Positions 47,863 to 60,200 are shown, counted from the stretch's first letter. The stretch: DNA of 64,000 nt from Sialis fuliginosa (GCA_961205875.1 OY540815.1:19901638-19965637), one strand, 5' to 3'. Numbers and translations: made by a program. The notes: a model not told the origin generated them from the letters alone.

Positions 47863-48115
47863 TTATGACTGCATTTGTCGGCCTGGAAGCCGTCACCGGG
47901 CAACGCGGCGACGTAGATGAAGAAACACGCAATGGGGAAGAGCCACATCATCACCAGCATTACCGTCGTGTTACGACGCGTCATTGTGGACACGTAGTGC
48001 AACGGACGAAGGATCCCCAGGTAGTGATTTCCGGTTAGTGCTAGCAGGTGACACACAGTCACCAACATTCCGCTCAGACGGAACGTTTCTAGAGTCAAGT
48101 CGAAGCAATCCGAAC
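47863..48115 (-). CDS. Class A GPCR, exon with TM3, TM4 and second extracellular loop
   Basis: Acceptor tttgttccag precedes 48,115; the exon enters in phase 1 and leaves in phase 2 at donor GTACGC (47,862). It begins SDCFDLTLETF, then TM3 reaches the G-protein motif at ALTGNHYLGILRPLHY: the usual D-R-Y is N-H-Y here. The residue equivalent to 3.32, Asp in aminergic receptors, is Arg (ETFRLSG). So an amine ligand is unlikely if this alignment is right. TM4 carries W and P (MMWLFPIACFF). The loop ALPGDGFQADKCSHK holds the second-loop Cys. Exact family not recognised; I consider it an orphan class A receptor. Upstream TM1-TM2 exon(s), which must end in phase 1, were not found. Confidence 0.92.
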
Positions 48116-48228
48116 CTGGAACAAAATTGATATTATTTGCGAATTTAGCAGGTTTAACAAAATTTTGAAAAGTTTGAAATCACTTGTTTTTTAGGTTTTT
48201 TACACATGAAATTTTCATTGAATTTTCA
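48116..48228 (-). other. GPCR upstream intron, 3' end
   Basis: Carries the acceptor (TTGTTCCAG) for the TM3 exon. The family E element starts about 115 bp further upstream in gene sense. Confidence 0.6.
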
Positions 48229-49320
48229 CAGAGTAATAGAGGAAACAGTGCTTTCCTTACTTTATGGGTAAATTAATACAAATCTGTGTTTTCAGTTAAT
48301 AAATAATTTAAAAATATTATTAGAATATTCGTTTTTATGCGCAACTCAAACATTATAACCAAAAATCAAAAATAGCATTTAATATTAATTTACACGTTCA
48401 ATTATAAAACTATAATACCTCTACGTCTTATTTTCTTGTATTTTAGTCGATATTTGTATGACGAGTTGAAGTTCACTGCAGGAAATTTCACTAAAATTTT
48501 TTGAATTTTTGATTTCATTAAAAGTATGTTTATTGTATATAAAATGACGTGAAAAGTTGATTGTTTCAAACCGCAGGTCTGTATCTCAAATTGTTCTCGA
48601 GATATAGCTTCTCAAAGTTTTAGTTTTTTTCAAATTTTTGGAGAAAAAAGGCCATAACTTTTGAACGCGTGGTCGAAATTGATTTTAGTTGACGGATTTG
48701 AAATCAGCGTGTCAAAATCTATATAATGACATGTTTAATACCTTAAATCTCGAAAAAAAAATTTTTGCGAAAAATCGAAAAAATTCAAAGGGGTATACCT
48801 TAAAAAAATGTCGATTTTTGGCCAAAATTTTTTTGTCGGATTTTAAAGTATTATACATGTCATTATATAGATTTTGACACGCTGATTTCAAATCCGTCAA
48901 CTAAAATCAATTCCGACCACGCGTTCAAAAGTTATGGCCTTTTTTCTCAAAAAATTTGAAAAAACTAAAACTTTGAGAAGCTATATCTCGAGAACGATTT
49001 GAGATACAGACCTGCGGTTTGAAACAAACAACTTTTCACGTCATTTTCTATATAATAAACATACTTTTAACGAAATCAAAAATTCAAAATTTTTTAGTGA
49101 AATTTCCTGCAGTGAACTTCAACTCGTCATACAAATATCGACTGAAATACAAGAAAATAAGACGTAGAATCATTTAGTTACTATATAAATATATAAGATT
49201 TTATTTAAAAAAGTAAAATCTTGAACTTATGGTGTTTCATAACTAATTTTTTTTGTTAATAGGAGTGGGAGGATTGACAAAATATGCTTTCCTTATTAAA
49301 AATTTCACGCCTCGCCACTG
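48229..49320 (+). mobile_element. Family E element with giant palindromic core, copy 2
   Basis: The core, about 48,420-49,170, is a near-perfect palindrome with arms of about 350 bp and a spacer of only about 30 bp around 'caaaggggtatacc'. 'acgtcttattttcttg' on the left mirrors 'caagaaaataagacgt' on the right. Both strands show the same frame start, MTDLKSACQNLYNDM, as expected of a palindrome. The left flank matches the reverse complement of the right flank of copy 1, and the right flank matches copy 1's left flank. The right end is CGCCACTG at 49,320 (CAGTGGCG type); the left end is decayed near 48,229. It sits in the intron just upstream of the TM3 exon. No transposase. Confidence 0.8.
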
Positions 49321-51799
49321 TATTAAAGTAACCCCAAAATTCTCGAACTAAAAGAAACAGGATTTAATAAATGTAAAAAAAAATTTACAAAAATCAGTTT
49401 TTATTACATTCAAGAGAACTTTTTTTGTTCACTTTTGCTCACAATCAGATACAACCATGGACATATACCACGCAGTTTTTTAGTTTTTAAAATTAATTCT
49501 GGTCTGCTGCTTGGATCATTTTGGTATAAAAGTTTTTATGAATTTCTTGTAAGGAAAAAAAAGCTTTCGACTATCATAGCGTAATTGTGGCTTGAAACGT
49601 TAAGGTCGTTTTAGTTTCTTAAAAATTGGAAAATTTTGGTTAGAATGGTATCTATGTTAAACTGTGTGTTAGGCTATTTTGGCGCTGAGCGCCTCAACTA
49701 TTAGTCTTAATTTATTGATATCATTCTAAAGCATATAATTTTAACTTCAAAATGCTAGTTATATTTAAACTCAATTATTTGAATGGAAAAAAATCGTAGA
49801 TCAAATCTTAAAACGAATTTCACGCTGACAATATACGGATTAAATTAAATTAAAAGATTTTCTCTAAAAATGATTTAATCTCATGCACCTTGACAATGTT
49901 TGTTATTTGCTTACTTTACAAGCCTGTGAAAAAAAAATTAATTAACAAAAATCTGTGTATGTACCTACGCAGATACTGTATTAAAAGAATAAAATCCCAA
50001 TCAAAAAAATGCTTTTTTTTATTGCTAGTGTTTTTGATTAAACCAGTTTACAGTTTCCTATAGCTTCCCTAGTTACTACATTTGATATTATAGGTACTAA
50101 AATTTTGTGTATAAATCGGTTTTGGCTACTCAGGAAAATGTAATAAGCACATAGGTATTAAAATTTCATAAAATTTAAATTAATATTTTAAATGACTTAT
50201 TTTACTTTAAATGTTATTCATATCACTTTCTGTCTTTTTGTTTAAAGTGTAAGTATATAAAATTAGGTTACACTTTTTTAAATCTAATCAAGTTTTTAAA
50301 TTCAATCCAGGAATTTGTAAATAATTCAATCGCGAAATTCCGATCGAGATCGGATATTTTTTCGACAATTGAATTTCTAATTATTATTTGGAAAAATGTG
50401 CTAGACATTACTAAACAATAATAAAAATATTAAATTATCAATCAGTTTCAATCATTTTCATATAATAAACAAATATGTATGTACTTTTATTAAAATACGG
50501 TCGCTTAAAATTTAATAAAAATAAATTTAAATCGTTTTTCAAGTTAGTTAGTTTCCTTTTTTGTACCTACGTTACTATACAATTCTGTGCTTAATAAAGT
50601 AAAATTGTCTCTACAGGTGAAATATTTCGCACATTTCTGTCGGAGTGATATTGATTTACACTAGAATTTTACCAACAACCAAGGAATTTTTTCAATTATG
50701 TGTTACGCCGTATATAATTCAGCAAACTCGGCAAGTTTTCCGTATTGAGACAAAGGTATATTCACTACACATGAGAAAACAGCATAACAATATCTATCTA
50801 TATGTTCATGTCGCCTACTACTGTCATTTCAGTGCCTTTGATATTAGTTTTTTTTTAAATTATTTTTAAACGTTTGAAAATGTATTTATTTATAAAATTG
50901 TTAAAAGAAACAAAAAATTGACTGTGTTAATTATTTTCCCTTTTAAATTAAAACAGAACTCAAATTATTTGCATTTTTTGTTTTATTAGGTAATTTAGGT
51001 GTTGGTTAGTTATTATTACAATAATAACTAATCGTGTTTTTACTTAATTCAACTATATTTTTCAAAGTTTAGTTATTTATAATTTATTTTATTTATTTAT
51101 TTTTAAAATTAAGGTGTGGTGATTGAACAAAAACATTCGATCGACCCTGTATATATAACGTTAGAGTTAACAATTATGTTTTTCAGTTCGTAAGTAATTA
51201 ACAGACAGGTACGTACTAATCTAAATTAACTTATTGTACCTCAGAAACATTGGGAACGCGTAAAATATTTTAATTAAATTAAATTAAAACTTTTCATAGA
51301 CAAAAAAAATCAATTAAATATATTTTTTCATTTATATTATTTGATTCGACTGCATAATTATTCTAACTCTAATTAAAATTTCTTTGGACGATTTTCTCGA
51401 GGATATAATTATAAGACACAAGCGTCGAGATAACTTTATTTAGTTAAATATGACGGGCTTACAAAGCTATTTTGATCCACCCACCGGAACCTTTTGTGTT
51501 AAGTGCTGCAAATCCGGGTACTGACAATATAAATTGAGGGGATTACAGAAAATATTCTTGGTCAAGACTTGAGTAAGTCGGCCTATTTACCAGTTTTTAT
51601 ATTTTGTGGTATTTGAATAAATTGGATCTGAAAATTCAGTTGTGAAGATATAAATTATATAAGTACACTTAAATGTTAGTAATTAGTAAAATGGTTGTTA
51701 TCTTTTTAGTATAATATATAATTTTCATTCTTATTTTCATATAAAATAAATTTGTTATTATTTAATAAAATAAGCTAAAAAATTATAGGTTTAGTAGTT
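49321..51799. other. Non-coding, AT-rich
   Basis: Upstream of the GPCR exons (gene sense); searched for a TM1-TM2 exon and none seen. A 74-codon plus frame at 50,645 is unsupported. Confidence 0.45.
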
Positions 51800-52330
51800 G
51801 GAAGACTGTGACAGACATTTTGAACAAAAAATTTTTTTGAACCCCCTTTCCATCGATTGAAAAGTGTACTCAAAAAATCTGAAAATAATTCCAGTTAAAG
51901 CTTGTAATTAGTATTTTCCATGAAAATTATAACGAACACTGTATAATTTTTTTGAGCCTCTCTTCAATAAACTACAAAGTGTACTCATTTTTTATTCATT
52001 TACCCTATGAGTGGGGTGTCTTTATATAGATCTCCTAAAATACAATAAAAAATGTCTAAGGGCCTTCTGATTTTAACCCTTCAGTCACGATTTATTTGCT
52101 TTTTTAAGTCGTTATCAGGGCGTCCTTCCCCTCTAATTTCTAAACTATTAATGCATAAAATCAAAAAAGAAATCCAGAATATAGCTGTACTTTCAATGAA
52201 AATTATAACGAACACTGTATTATTTTTCTTTTTACTTTATTTTGTAGAAATGTAGTTAATTTCGATTGTTAGTGAGAATGACTACGGAACCCTATCATGT
52301 GCATGCCCAACACGTACTTGGCTTAATTGG
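51800..52330 (+). repeat. Dispersed repeat family B, copy 3 (longest)
   Basis: Two 'gaaaattataacgaacactg' blocks (51,922 and 52,197), 'gaaccccctttccatcgatt', 'ttaacccttcagtcacga', then 'actacggaaccctatcatgt', gcatgcccaac, acgtacttgg. It aligns to 5,440-5,600 and ends as 27,860-27,900 does. The internal duplication suggests an unequal or nested copy. No ORF. Confidence 0.65.
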
Positions 52331-52773
52331 GGACTTTTAAATGTTATAATAAAATAAAATAATTTAAAATTCTCATAAAAGAACGTGCCATACTCCGGGT
52401 TAAAACATGTCGAGTATCTAATTACATGCTCCACGAAAATGGAATTATGAATAGCTATATTTCATATTTTTCACAATTTCTGTCAATTACCGCAGGGTTT
52501 GCCGCCAGCCTCTGACAAACTCGTGTTTGTGTTCGAGCAGGATTTTGATTAGTGAATATTTCTGTCTCTGTTATTGATTTGTACAATGGTATCTCCGGTA
52601 TGTACGTTTTTAATTACAGTTTCTTTATTAGCGAAAGGTGTTGTTAATTTAGAACAAATTATAAAGCAGAACTATTTAGAAGCTAGACAGTATTCTCTTT
52701 GTTACAGATTTGTATAATAATAGGTATGTAAAGAAAGTCCACTGTGTAAAGTTTGTATAAAGAATACGATAAA
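52331..52773. other. Non-coding
   Basis: GC-richer patch at 52,490-52,560 (accgcagggtttgccgccag ... gttcgagcaggat) without recognisable coding. Otherwise AT-rich. Confidence 0.4.
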
Positions 52774-52974
52774 CAAACGAGAAAAAAAATGAAATTCCTC
52801 TATAAATTCGTTTCAACATATGTACATTGTACATATAAAAAAATCGATCGCACCAAGGATCGAACCCGGCCATTTACGATTGTTAGCCCGTAGCGCTAAC
52901 GACCGAACCACCTCTGGATAGGTACATATGTTTAAGCGAATTTACAGAGGAATTTCATAATTTTTTTCTCGTTT
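52774..52974 (-). mobile_element. tRNA-like core enclosed by inverted repeats
   Basis: Arms: 'acaaacgagaaaaaaaatga', aattcctctataaattcg, catatgtac (left) mirror gtacatatg, cgaatttacagaggaatt, 'tcataatttttttctcgttt' (right), about 50 bp each. Between them the minus strand carries a tRNA-like stretch (separate entry). About 200 bp in all. Flanking similarity may continue weakly outward. It looks like a non-autonomous element built around a Pol III-type promoter; I know no family name for it. Confidence 0.75.
52845..52918 (-). other. tRNA-like / tRNA-derived sequence
   Basis: Minus strand: an A-box-like TGGTTCGGTCGTTAGCG and a B-box GGGTTCGATCC at tRNA spacing (about 30 bp between). The T arm can fold as CCGGG-TTCGATC-CTTGG with two G-U pairs. 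The putative acceptor halves do not pair and no clean anticodon stem forms, so this is not a functional tRNA gene but a tRNA-derived (SINE-head-like) sequence. Confidence 0.7.
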
Positions 52975-54952
52975 GTATATGAGTTTTCCTTCAAACGGCT
53001 TGATATGTAGGTTTGTCTATGCCACTACTACGGTGCGACAAGGGTCTGGTGGTCCCCTTGTAAGACTTTTCAGCGCCACAGATAAAATATTTTTTGCACC
53101 CTTTAAGGTTATTTGCCTAGCACCCCGTAAGTTGTGAACTATCCATAAATTTTTAATAAAAAAAGATTTGATTTCGAAAAATTTAGTTTTTAATTTATAT
53201 GTAGAACACATATACCTACATTTAATAGAATTTTTTACTTTGTTAATAATTAAAATTAAAAAATTAAATATAATTTGGAGACCGCAGTAAATCTCATACA
53301 AAAGATTGTGCAGCTCACTATTTCTTTTCCACAGTACATTATAGACTATATCTTTAATATATATCTACTATGGCCTCGACAACTGTAATTTGTTGCACTT
53401 GCACACGTTGTTTCGCCGTACTCTATTACTTTTGCGGATGCGTCATTACCAACGCTGTCATGGTAGAGTGTTATTTTACTAGTTTGTCATTACTTTGAAT
53501 AAACCTGGTTCTGAAACTACACGTGAATGTATGTATGTATGTGTTTTATAGTATTGAAAAGGGTTGAAGTTTCGAATAATCAATGTTTTCAACGTTTCTG
53601 TATAGAATTTCTCTCACTGATGATGTTTTAAACACTCTATTTTTAATATCCAATTTTTAAAAACCATATGTCCAATATTAAAAAAAAATAGTAAAATATA
53701 TGATATATCTATCCACAAATAACATATTAAATTTTTAGACTTTTATCTATACATTGCTTTAACGATCGAATAACCTTAAAAACATCGAAATTAACTTTTT
53801 TTAACGAAAATGATTTATGTTGTAAATGGAACATTTTTTTAAACAGAATATGTATGTATAACAATCGATTTGTACAATAAACAGGATGCAGAAGTTTATT
53901 ACGGTACATAGGGATTGCATTGTTAATTCTGAAACATCCAAATATTTTTGCGGCTTTTTATTCCACCATGCGTTCTGTATACATGTAAGTAAATAAATAC
54001 TTATAAAATAAATAAATAAATAAATAATAAAATAAAATAATTCCCAGAACTGTAAAAAAATATATAAAACACATATAAATTTCCAGAAATGCGGAGTTTT
54101 TAAAATTATACATTGAATTAAAAAAAATAACAGTATTATCTCTTCATTTCAGATAATGCCCAGTTAAATTATAATTATGGTGGAGGCGCATTGCAATAAA
54201 ATTAAATCTAAGAAGAAGAATATTTATAATTTTTGATTTTTAAACAATTAAAAAGGTATATTTTATGTATTATTAATATGTCATGGTAACAACAAAATAA
54301 AGAAAATGCACATTTACTATACACAATAAACTCAAGTTAAAATTTCCTCGATTTTGGCAGTAGTGTTCACAAACAATCGATTGTATCTCGAGTTCTTTTT
54401 CGTAAAAAAAGTGTAGTAAATTTTTTATACAGTAGGTATATGTATAAAAAAGGTACAACAACGTATATTCAACTATACATTTGTAAACAAATGTAATGTA
54501 TGTACAAACATGTGTACATATATACAGAATTATATCCATATTCATTACTTGATAAAATAGAACACAGTAAATTAGCAATAAGAGCATTACATTTTTTCAT
54601 TGTTTTGCATTTACTGAATAGCTTCTAGGCGTTCTGGTTTCAAAACAAACAATGTATTAACAAAGTGGATAGAATAATTATTGTAAAATATAATACTGAT
54701 GCCTTGTTAGTATTTTTCTGGATAAAAAGTGTATTTTGCAATTAAGCTCTATAAAAGATAATTATGCTTTTTAAAAATTTCTGATAGAATAATTTAGTTT
54801 CAGTTGCACGTTTGTCAGACTATATTCCTACCTGTTAATGGTAACAAAAATAAAGAGTTGAGAACAAAAGGAAACACTTTATAAGTGAAACTGTAGTCAT
54901 ATCGTTGTAGGCATGCAGTCAACCATAGTTTCTCTTTGTACATAAACACTAG
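52975..54952. other. Non-coding; simple repeats
   Basis: Short (ATGT)n at 53,527-53,545 and (AAAT)n at 54,006-54,035. Open frames of 94 and 104 codons on the minus strand (53,301 and 54,587) are unsupported; the latter is low complexity rich in Tyr, Leu, Ile and Cys. Confidence 0.4.
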
Positions 54953-55270
54953 AGATGGGAAAAATTAGTCTTTTTATTAACTCGAGTCACTTGAATTAAT
55001 TCAGTACAAGGATTCGTTCTTATAAAATTGTTCAGTGAGCCATTTAGCTTGTTTATAAGAAAACATATTAGGAAATTATAATAAAACTTTTTTGGATAAT
55101 AAGTGGAGACAGATTTTTTATTTTTCTTATTGTCTTGAAAGGTTTGAAATGGCTTTGTTTAAAAAAAATGATGTATTGTAAGTGATCTGAATATTTATAT
55201 AAGAAAGATTACAAAAGAAATAATCTTTTTCAAAATACTAACTCGAGTCTTTCAAAACTTTAGGAAAAAA
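54953..55270. mobile_element. Single hAT-like end
   Basis: TAGAGATGGGAAAAATTAGTC at 54,952 resembles the TAGAGATTGGAAAAAT end of family G and the common TAGAGATGGG hAT terminus. 'actcgagtcacttgaatt' and 'taactcgagtctttcaaaac' recur inside. The opposite end was not found, so the extent is uncertain. Confidence 0.4.
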
Positions 55271-57291
55271 TGCCTTTTTCGTAATATATTCATAAAGAAG
55301 ATGGCAAAAATTGTCAATTTATGACAAAAACCTAACGTTATTGAGCAATTTGAACAACAGATTCAGTTTAAGCATGTCGAAACTTTGAGGATCACCTATT
55401 CAAGTCTTTAGAACAGTACAAAAGATTTTTTGTTCTTAAATAAAAAAAATTCCAAAACAATATAAACAAATGATACGATATGTACAAAACTATAGACGCG
55501 CTTCGATGTAGATAGTTTCAACATGTCCGTATAAAGGCACACAGACAAGTATAATATCCACATAATGAATTGAGGTAGGTAGCCTTTGTATCAACAGAGA
55601 CCAGGCAAATGCTGGCGTATGCACATTGTTTCTAATACACGAGAAATGCTTTACGTACCTATATAGATTCTGCAAGCCACTTCACTATATTGGCATAAGA
55701 AAATTAAACATTCTATCTGTTACAGTGACGTTTCCTAACCGAAGAAACTAATTTAACTTTATTTCCAATATTGTCATTTGATTAGTGAAATAATTAATAT
55801 TATTTATTGCCGACATTACTTTCTTCAGTTTTACACAGCCCTGATTAGTTTTTTTCTTTTATATGAAAACTTAACAAACATACCTTAAGCATTATAAAGA
55901 ATAGAAAATAGACGTATAGCGTTGATGTTCCATCTCCGTTTCAATTGTTTGCTTTCTTACATTATGTACATTATTGCAAAATAGAAACATTTAACAGTAA
56001 GATCAAGTAAAGTTTCAAAAGGAGGGTTGAAATGTAATCAATATAAACAAAAATAAATCTATTTATTCCCTAGTTTTTATTTAATTACTTGAAATTGGTT
56101 TTTTTTCTTAACAATGCAGAAAGAGATTTGTTTGGCATATATTAATGTTCTTTTAATGCGTTTTATTGAATACGTCTTGAATTTTTCAATTTGTAAAAAG
56201 TTTGCATTAATTGTTAGCTAAAGAAAATGTAGTGTCAGGTACAAAAAATCCAACATTTCCGACAGATCCTTTTATTTTAGTTTAACAAAGAAGTTTAATC
56301 TTCGAAGGTCACTAGAACCATTTGTAGTTTATACTGGAAAAATGACATCGGGGAAAGTACTACACGGGTTATTTCGTTTCGTTGAGTGATTCTGCACGTT
56401 CAGGAAGACCGTTTAAACGCTTCAATTCACGATGATCAATTACAATAAACTCGGGAATTGGCCTGTGATAAATTTACCACATACGACATTTGTACTTTAT
56501 GAGCAAAGTTAAAAAATCAGAAAGTAATTTTGAAGTTTGTCCGCGTACTGCAAACATTACAAAATCGGTTAATCAATTTAATAATTTTACATCAGCTCTA
56601 TTCTCGTGAACAAAGTTTCATCTTTCCTGCTCTCTATCCAAGGAATCATCTTTAATAATAACGCTGCTCTTCAAAATTGACGATATATTTACCTCTAAAC
56701 CACCCGATTTATTCAAGCGTAAAAACTGACAGAACGTTGAGTGTCAATCGTAAACAATACAGGATAATTATGGTATTGATTAGTTTATGTATTTTGTTTA
56801 TTTAGAATAAAATTTTTAAAATCGTTGATTTATGCATCAAAATTGATTATCGTTTTAATTTTGATACATTTTTATTAGATTTAATAACGGTGCCTGGCAT
56901 AATTGTTTAAAATAATTTGTTAGTTTTATTACATCAATATCACTAATATCTTTGTTTTTTATATAGGTATAATATTATAAAATGTAAATTGATTTATATT
57001 CATTTATTTTAACTAAACAAAGTCTAGTGTCTTAAGGAGGAAGCCACTGTGAACACATTTAAAGTTTTTTGAGAGTTATAACTGGCCACGTTACCTAGTC
57101 GCACTAAATTGACTGTAACTCAATTTTCGGAATTTTAACTTAATTTTTTTTCTTCATATTTTCGAATATTTATACTTTAAAAAAATGCATTAAAAATCGA
57201 TTTTTTCCGTCACAAAGCTTTTAAACAATGAAAGTCCCATCAAAATTGGTTCAGTAAGAATTATAAAAAATTACAAATAAAATATTATTAG
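55271..57291. other. Non-coding
   Basis: 56,260-56,760 is slightly GC-richer and could hold a decayed element, but no frame, domain or repeat partner is visible. Confidence 0.35.
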
Positions 57292-57585
57292 TCGAGATTA
57301 GAAAAATAGTTGTTATTTTCAATGAAATAGTTACTAGTTAAATTTTTTTTTCGGAAAATAGCTGGTAAATTGTTTTTTTTTTTACAATTTAATAATAATT
57401 AGTGGAAACGAAGCAGTAAAAAGTATCGCAAATAGTTTTAAAATAGTTGGAAAGGTAGTTGCAAATAGTTGTTTTCAAATTGTGTTCAATCAAACCAGTT
57501 TTCTGAAAACGGTGGAGATATGTAATAAAAATTACAATAAATGCATTTTTACGCAATAGTTGAAAAACTATTTTTCCAATCTCTA
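57292..57585 (-). mobile_element. hAT-type MITE (family G), copy 2
   Basis: Reverse complement of 33,765-34,057 over its full length (294 vs 293 bp), including 'actatttttccaatctct' at the right end. The left end is mutated (TCGAGATTAG for TAGAGATTGG), and no 8-bp target duplication is recognisable, so this copy is older or altered. Confidence 0.88.
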
Positions 57586-59930
57586 ATATAAGTACCTATA
57601 TAGTAGATCAAAAATACCACCGAAAAATATAAATACTGAAATCACCCATCCATAAAACATTTCAGGATACGCTCATGAAAGAGACTACAGTATTCGAAAG
57701 GCAATATATTGGATGGCTCTTAAAGAATGGTGAAAATAACGAGATGTAACAGGTTTAAAATAAATAAATATGTATGAATGTACTTACATATACAATCAGA
57801 ATTTATATACATGAAGCTGTATGAGAAAAATAATACATCTTTTCGAGAAAAAAGAATTTAGTTATTTTAGTAATTTTATTTTTATAAGCAGTTTAATTTG
57901 GGGATAATGGTTTTAAATACTTTTGGGTGGTAGTAAAAAAAATGGTTTCAGGGAAGTGTGACATGTATATGTGTCGAGGAGAAGGGTGAGGGGGGGTTAT
58001 ACGCAATAAAAAATAATATACTGGATTTTCTTTTTCAAGAATCGACCTGAGAGACGGATCGAAACTGTATAAAAAAATAATCAAATAAGTTGGATCGAAC
58101 CTTTGATCTTCTATATTTGCTGCTTACATTACAACCAAACTCGTCCGTAGTTTGTTACTGAGATTAATAGTGTTTGCGAACTTCGCAGAGTCGCCGCATT
58201 CGATAAAGTGCAAAACTATTCAAGTAATAGAGTTTTTAACTTTTTTTATAGATTAATCTTTAATTGAATGAAACAATAAAGGAAATATAAAAGTGTTGTA
58301 ATTAAAAAATACATATTTATCTCTTTTATTGTATTATATTATTCTGGGTGTCCCAGATAACTTTTCCCAACATGGAGATCTCAGCATCTATAAAATTGAA
58401 TTGATTAAACGAGATGAATTATTTGTAAGGAAGGGGTGAGTGTTACTACATGAAAAAATTGAAAAATTTCACGTTGTTTAGTTAAATTAAATTTTCGAAT
58501 TATTTTAAATGGTCAACTTTTTTGCTAAATTATATAGAAACTTATTATTTTTATGTAGTATTAAATGTCACAATCGTCATTTCCATGCATATATGCTTTA
58601 AATTACAATTGAATTTAGTATGTATGAGAGATGATAGTTCCAAATAGACAACGCTAGGTAATGTGTTATTTGTCCTTTATCTTTCCTTGTCTAAGGAATT
58701 AACGTTTAAATGATAAACAAAATTCTTTATTCCGGTACTACACTGTAATTGAAAAATTAGAATCTCGTTTTAATGGAATCAAAATTCAATTTAAGAACGT
58801 GACTGTAATAACTGGCGCTTACTATCCATAATTTATCACAGAAGACTAAAGCTTTGCATACTTCGGTTCTATTAATACCTCGCCGCTTTTTTTATTTATG
58901 TATGAGTCCTTAAGATACGATTTCTTCCTACGCAAATTGAGGGGCATTTACACGGTTCTTTTATTAATACTAATGGGCACTCGACTAACTCTAGATAAAG
59001 TATCAAAAGAAAACATGTAGGGAGTTCTTGTGTGTTTTAAAATTGTTGTAATACTTTAATAATTCAAATTTAAAACAGTTTTGTTGATTAGTAATGTTTC
59101 TATTATTTTTTTTAAAATGTTCCCTTAATGATGATAACTAACAACATTTTATTACTCTTATTTCAACAATTTATAATTTTTAGCTTGCTCCTTTTATCCT
59201 TTTAAATAATGTTTAATGACTAGTGTTGCAAGGATCTTAGCTATTTTTTAATGTCATAACACGAAATTATTTTCATCAAAAACTCAAACTTGAAATTCGT
59301 CACCTCCGTGATTTTGTGCCATATACTTTAAGATTTTTTTTACCCATCATAGTGATGTTCCCGTTCACAACCAGTGAGAGTGTAATGTGAATCAACCTAT
59401 AGAAAAAGCGTGTTGTAAATGTGACAGATATTTTATTTATGTACGAGCTCTCAAGAAACGCCACCACACATTAGGCAAAGTTTAAGTGATCTTCCTTTGT
59501 TTTCACAGCGTGTTTCTTGGCCGCCATCAAATAAAAGCTAATAATTTCAAACGCACGAGAAAACTAAGCGTGTCAACACCAGTGAGTGGGGTCATGAGTT
59601 ATTATTCTCTCAAAAAGGACTACTGAAATCAATGATATGTACAAGCGTGCAATGAGTGTTTAGATAACAATGGTAATGCGGAATTGTATAGGTATATTTG
59701 TCAGGATGAATAAACACGTAAACTGATTCTATAGATTTAAATAATAAAATATATTGGTATGAAAAACCATACATGATTTTCATGTTCTATATTCATTTTT
59801 CAATTAAAATTATTTCAGTGGAATTTGCCAAAAAAACTCACGGTTACGTGAAAATTTAATTACGTTTGTTTTTAATTTCTACTACTACTAAAACTAGGTG
59901 CTCGCACTGTTATTTTTTTTCAATGCACAT
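57586..59930. other. Non-coding; weak tRNA-like box near 58.1 kb
   Basis: Minus strand at about 58,145-58,085 shows 'tttggttgtaatgtaagcag' followed by GGTTCGATCC, a decayed A-box/B-box pair. 58,345-58,420 contains 'tgggtgtcccagataactt', like an insect element end. No gene supported. Confidence 0.4.
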
Positions 59931-60200
59931 TTTAAATAATATCAAAAATAATTTTCCTAAAAACCAACTAAAAAGCATAAAATAAAATTCGGTTAGAATT
60001 TACTAAATCCTTACTAAATATTGCATTTTTTTAAGTTGATTTTGTTCGTATTAGAAGAGTTTAAGAAATGACTAACTCATCTATTATGATCAACGAAAAG
60101 AGTCAAACCGAATTATATTTTCTGATTTTTAGTTGGTCTTTAAAGGCAAATTATTTTTAAAAAAGTGTTTTTTTATATTTTTATTTTTGAATTTTTAGTT
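59931..60200. repeat. Foldback element, arms about 60 bp
   Basis: 'aaaaataattttcctaaaaa' then ccaactaaaaagcataaaa and attcggtt (59,945-59,995) mirror 'aaaccgaattatattttctg', 'atttttagttggtctttaaa' and ggcaaattattttt (60,107-60,165). Non-coding. Confidence 0.7.

Noticed and set aside
52845-52918. Functional tRNA gene
   Set aside because: A- and B-box and T arm are present, but the acceptor halves do not pair and there is no proper anticodon stem-loop.
54273-54587. 104-codon minus frame rich in Tyr, Leu, Cys
   Set aside because: Low-complexity composition typical of random AT-rich frames; no supporting context.
58085-58150. Second tRNA-derived element
   Set aside because: GGTTCGATCC and an A-box-like word are present on the minus strand, but no arms fold and no repeat partner exists; too weak to annotate as a feature.
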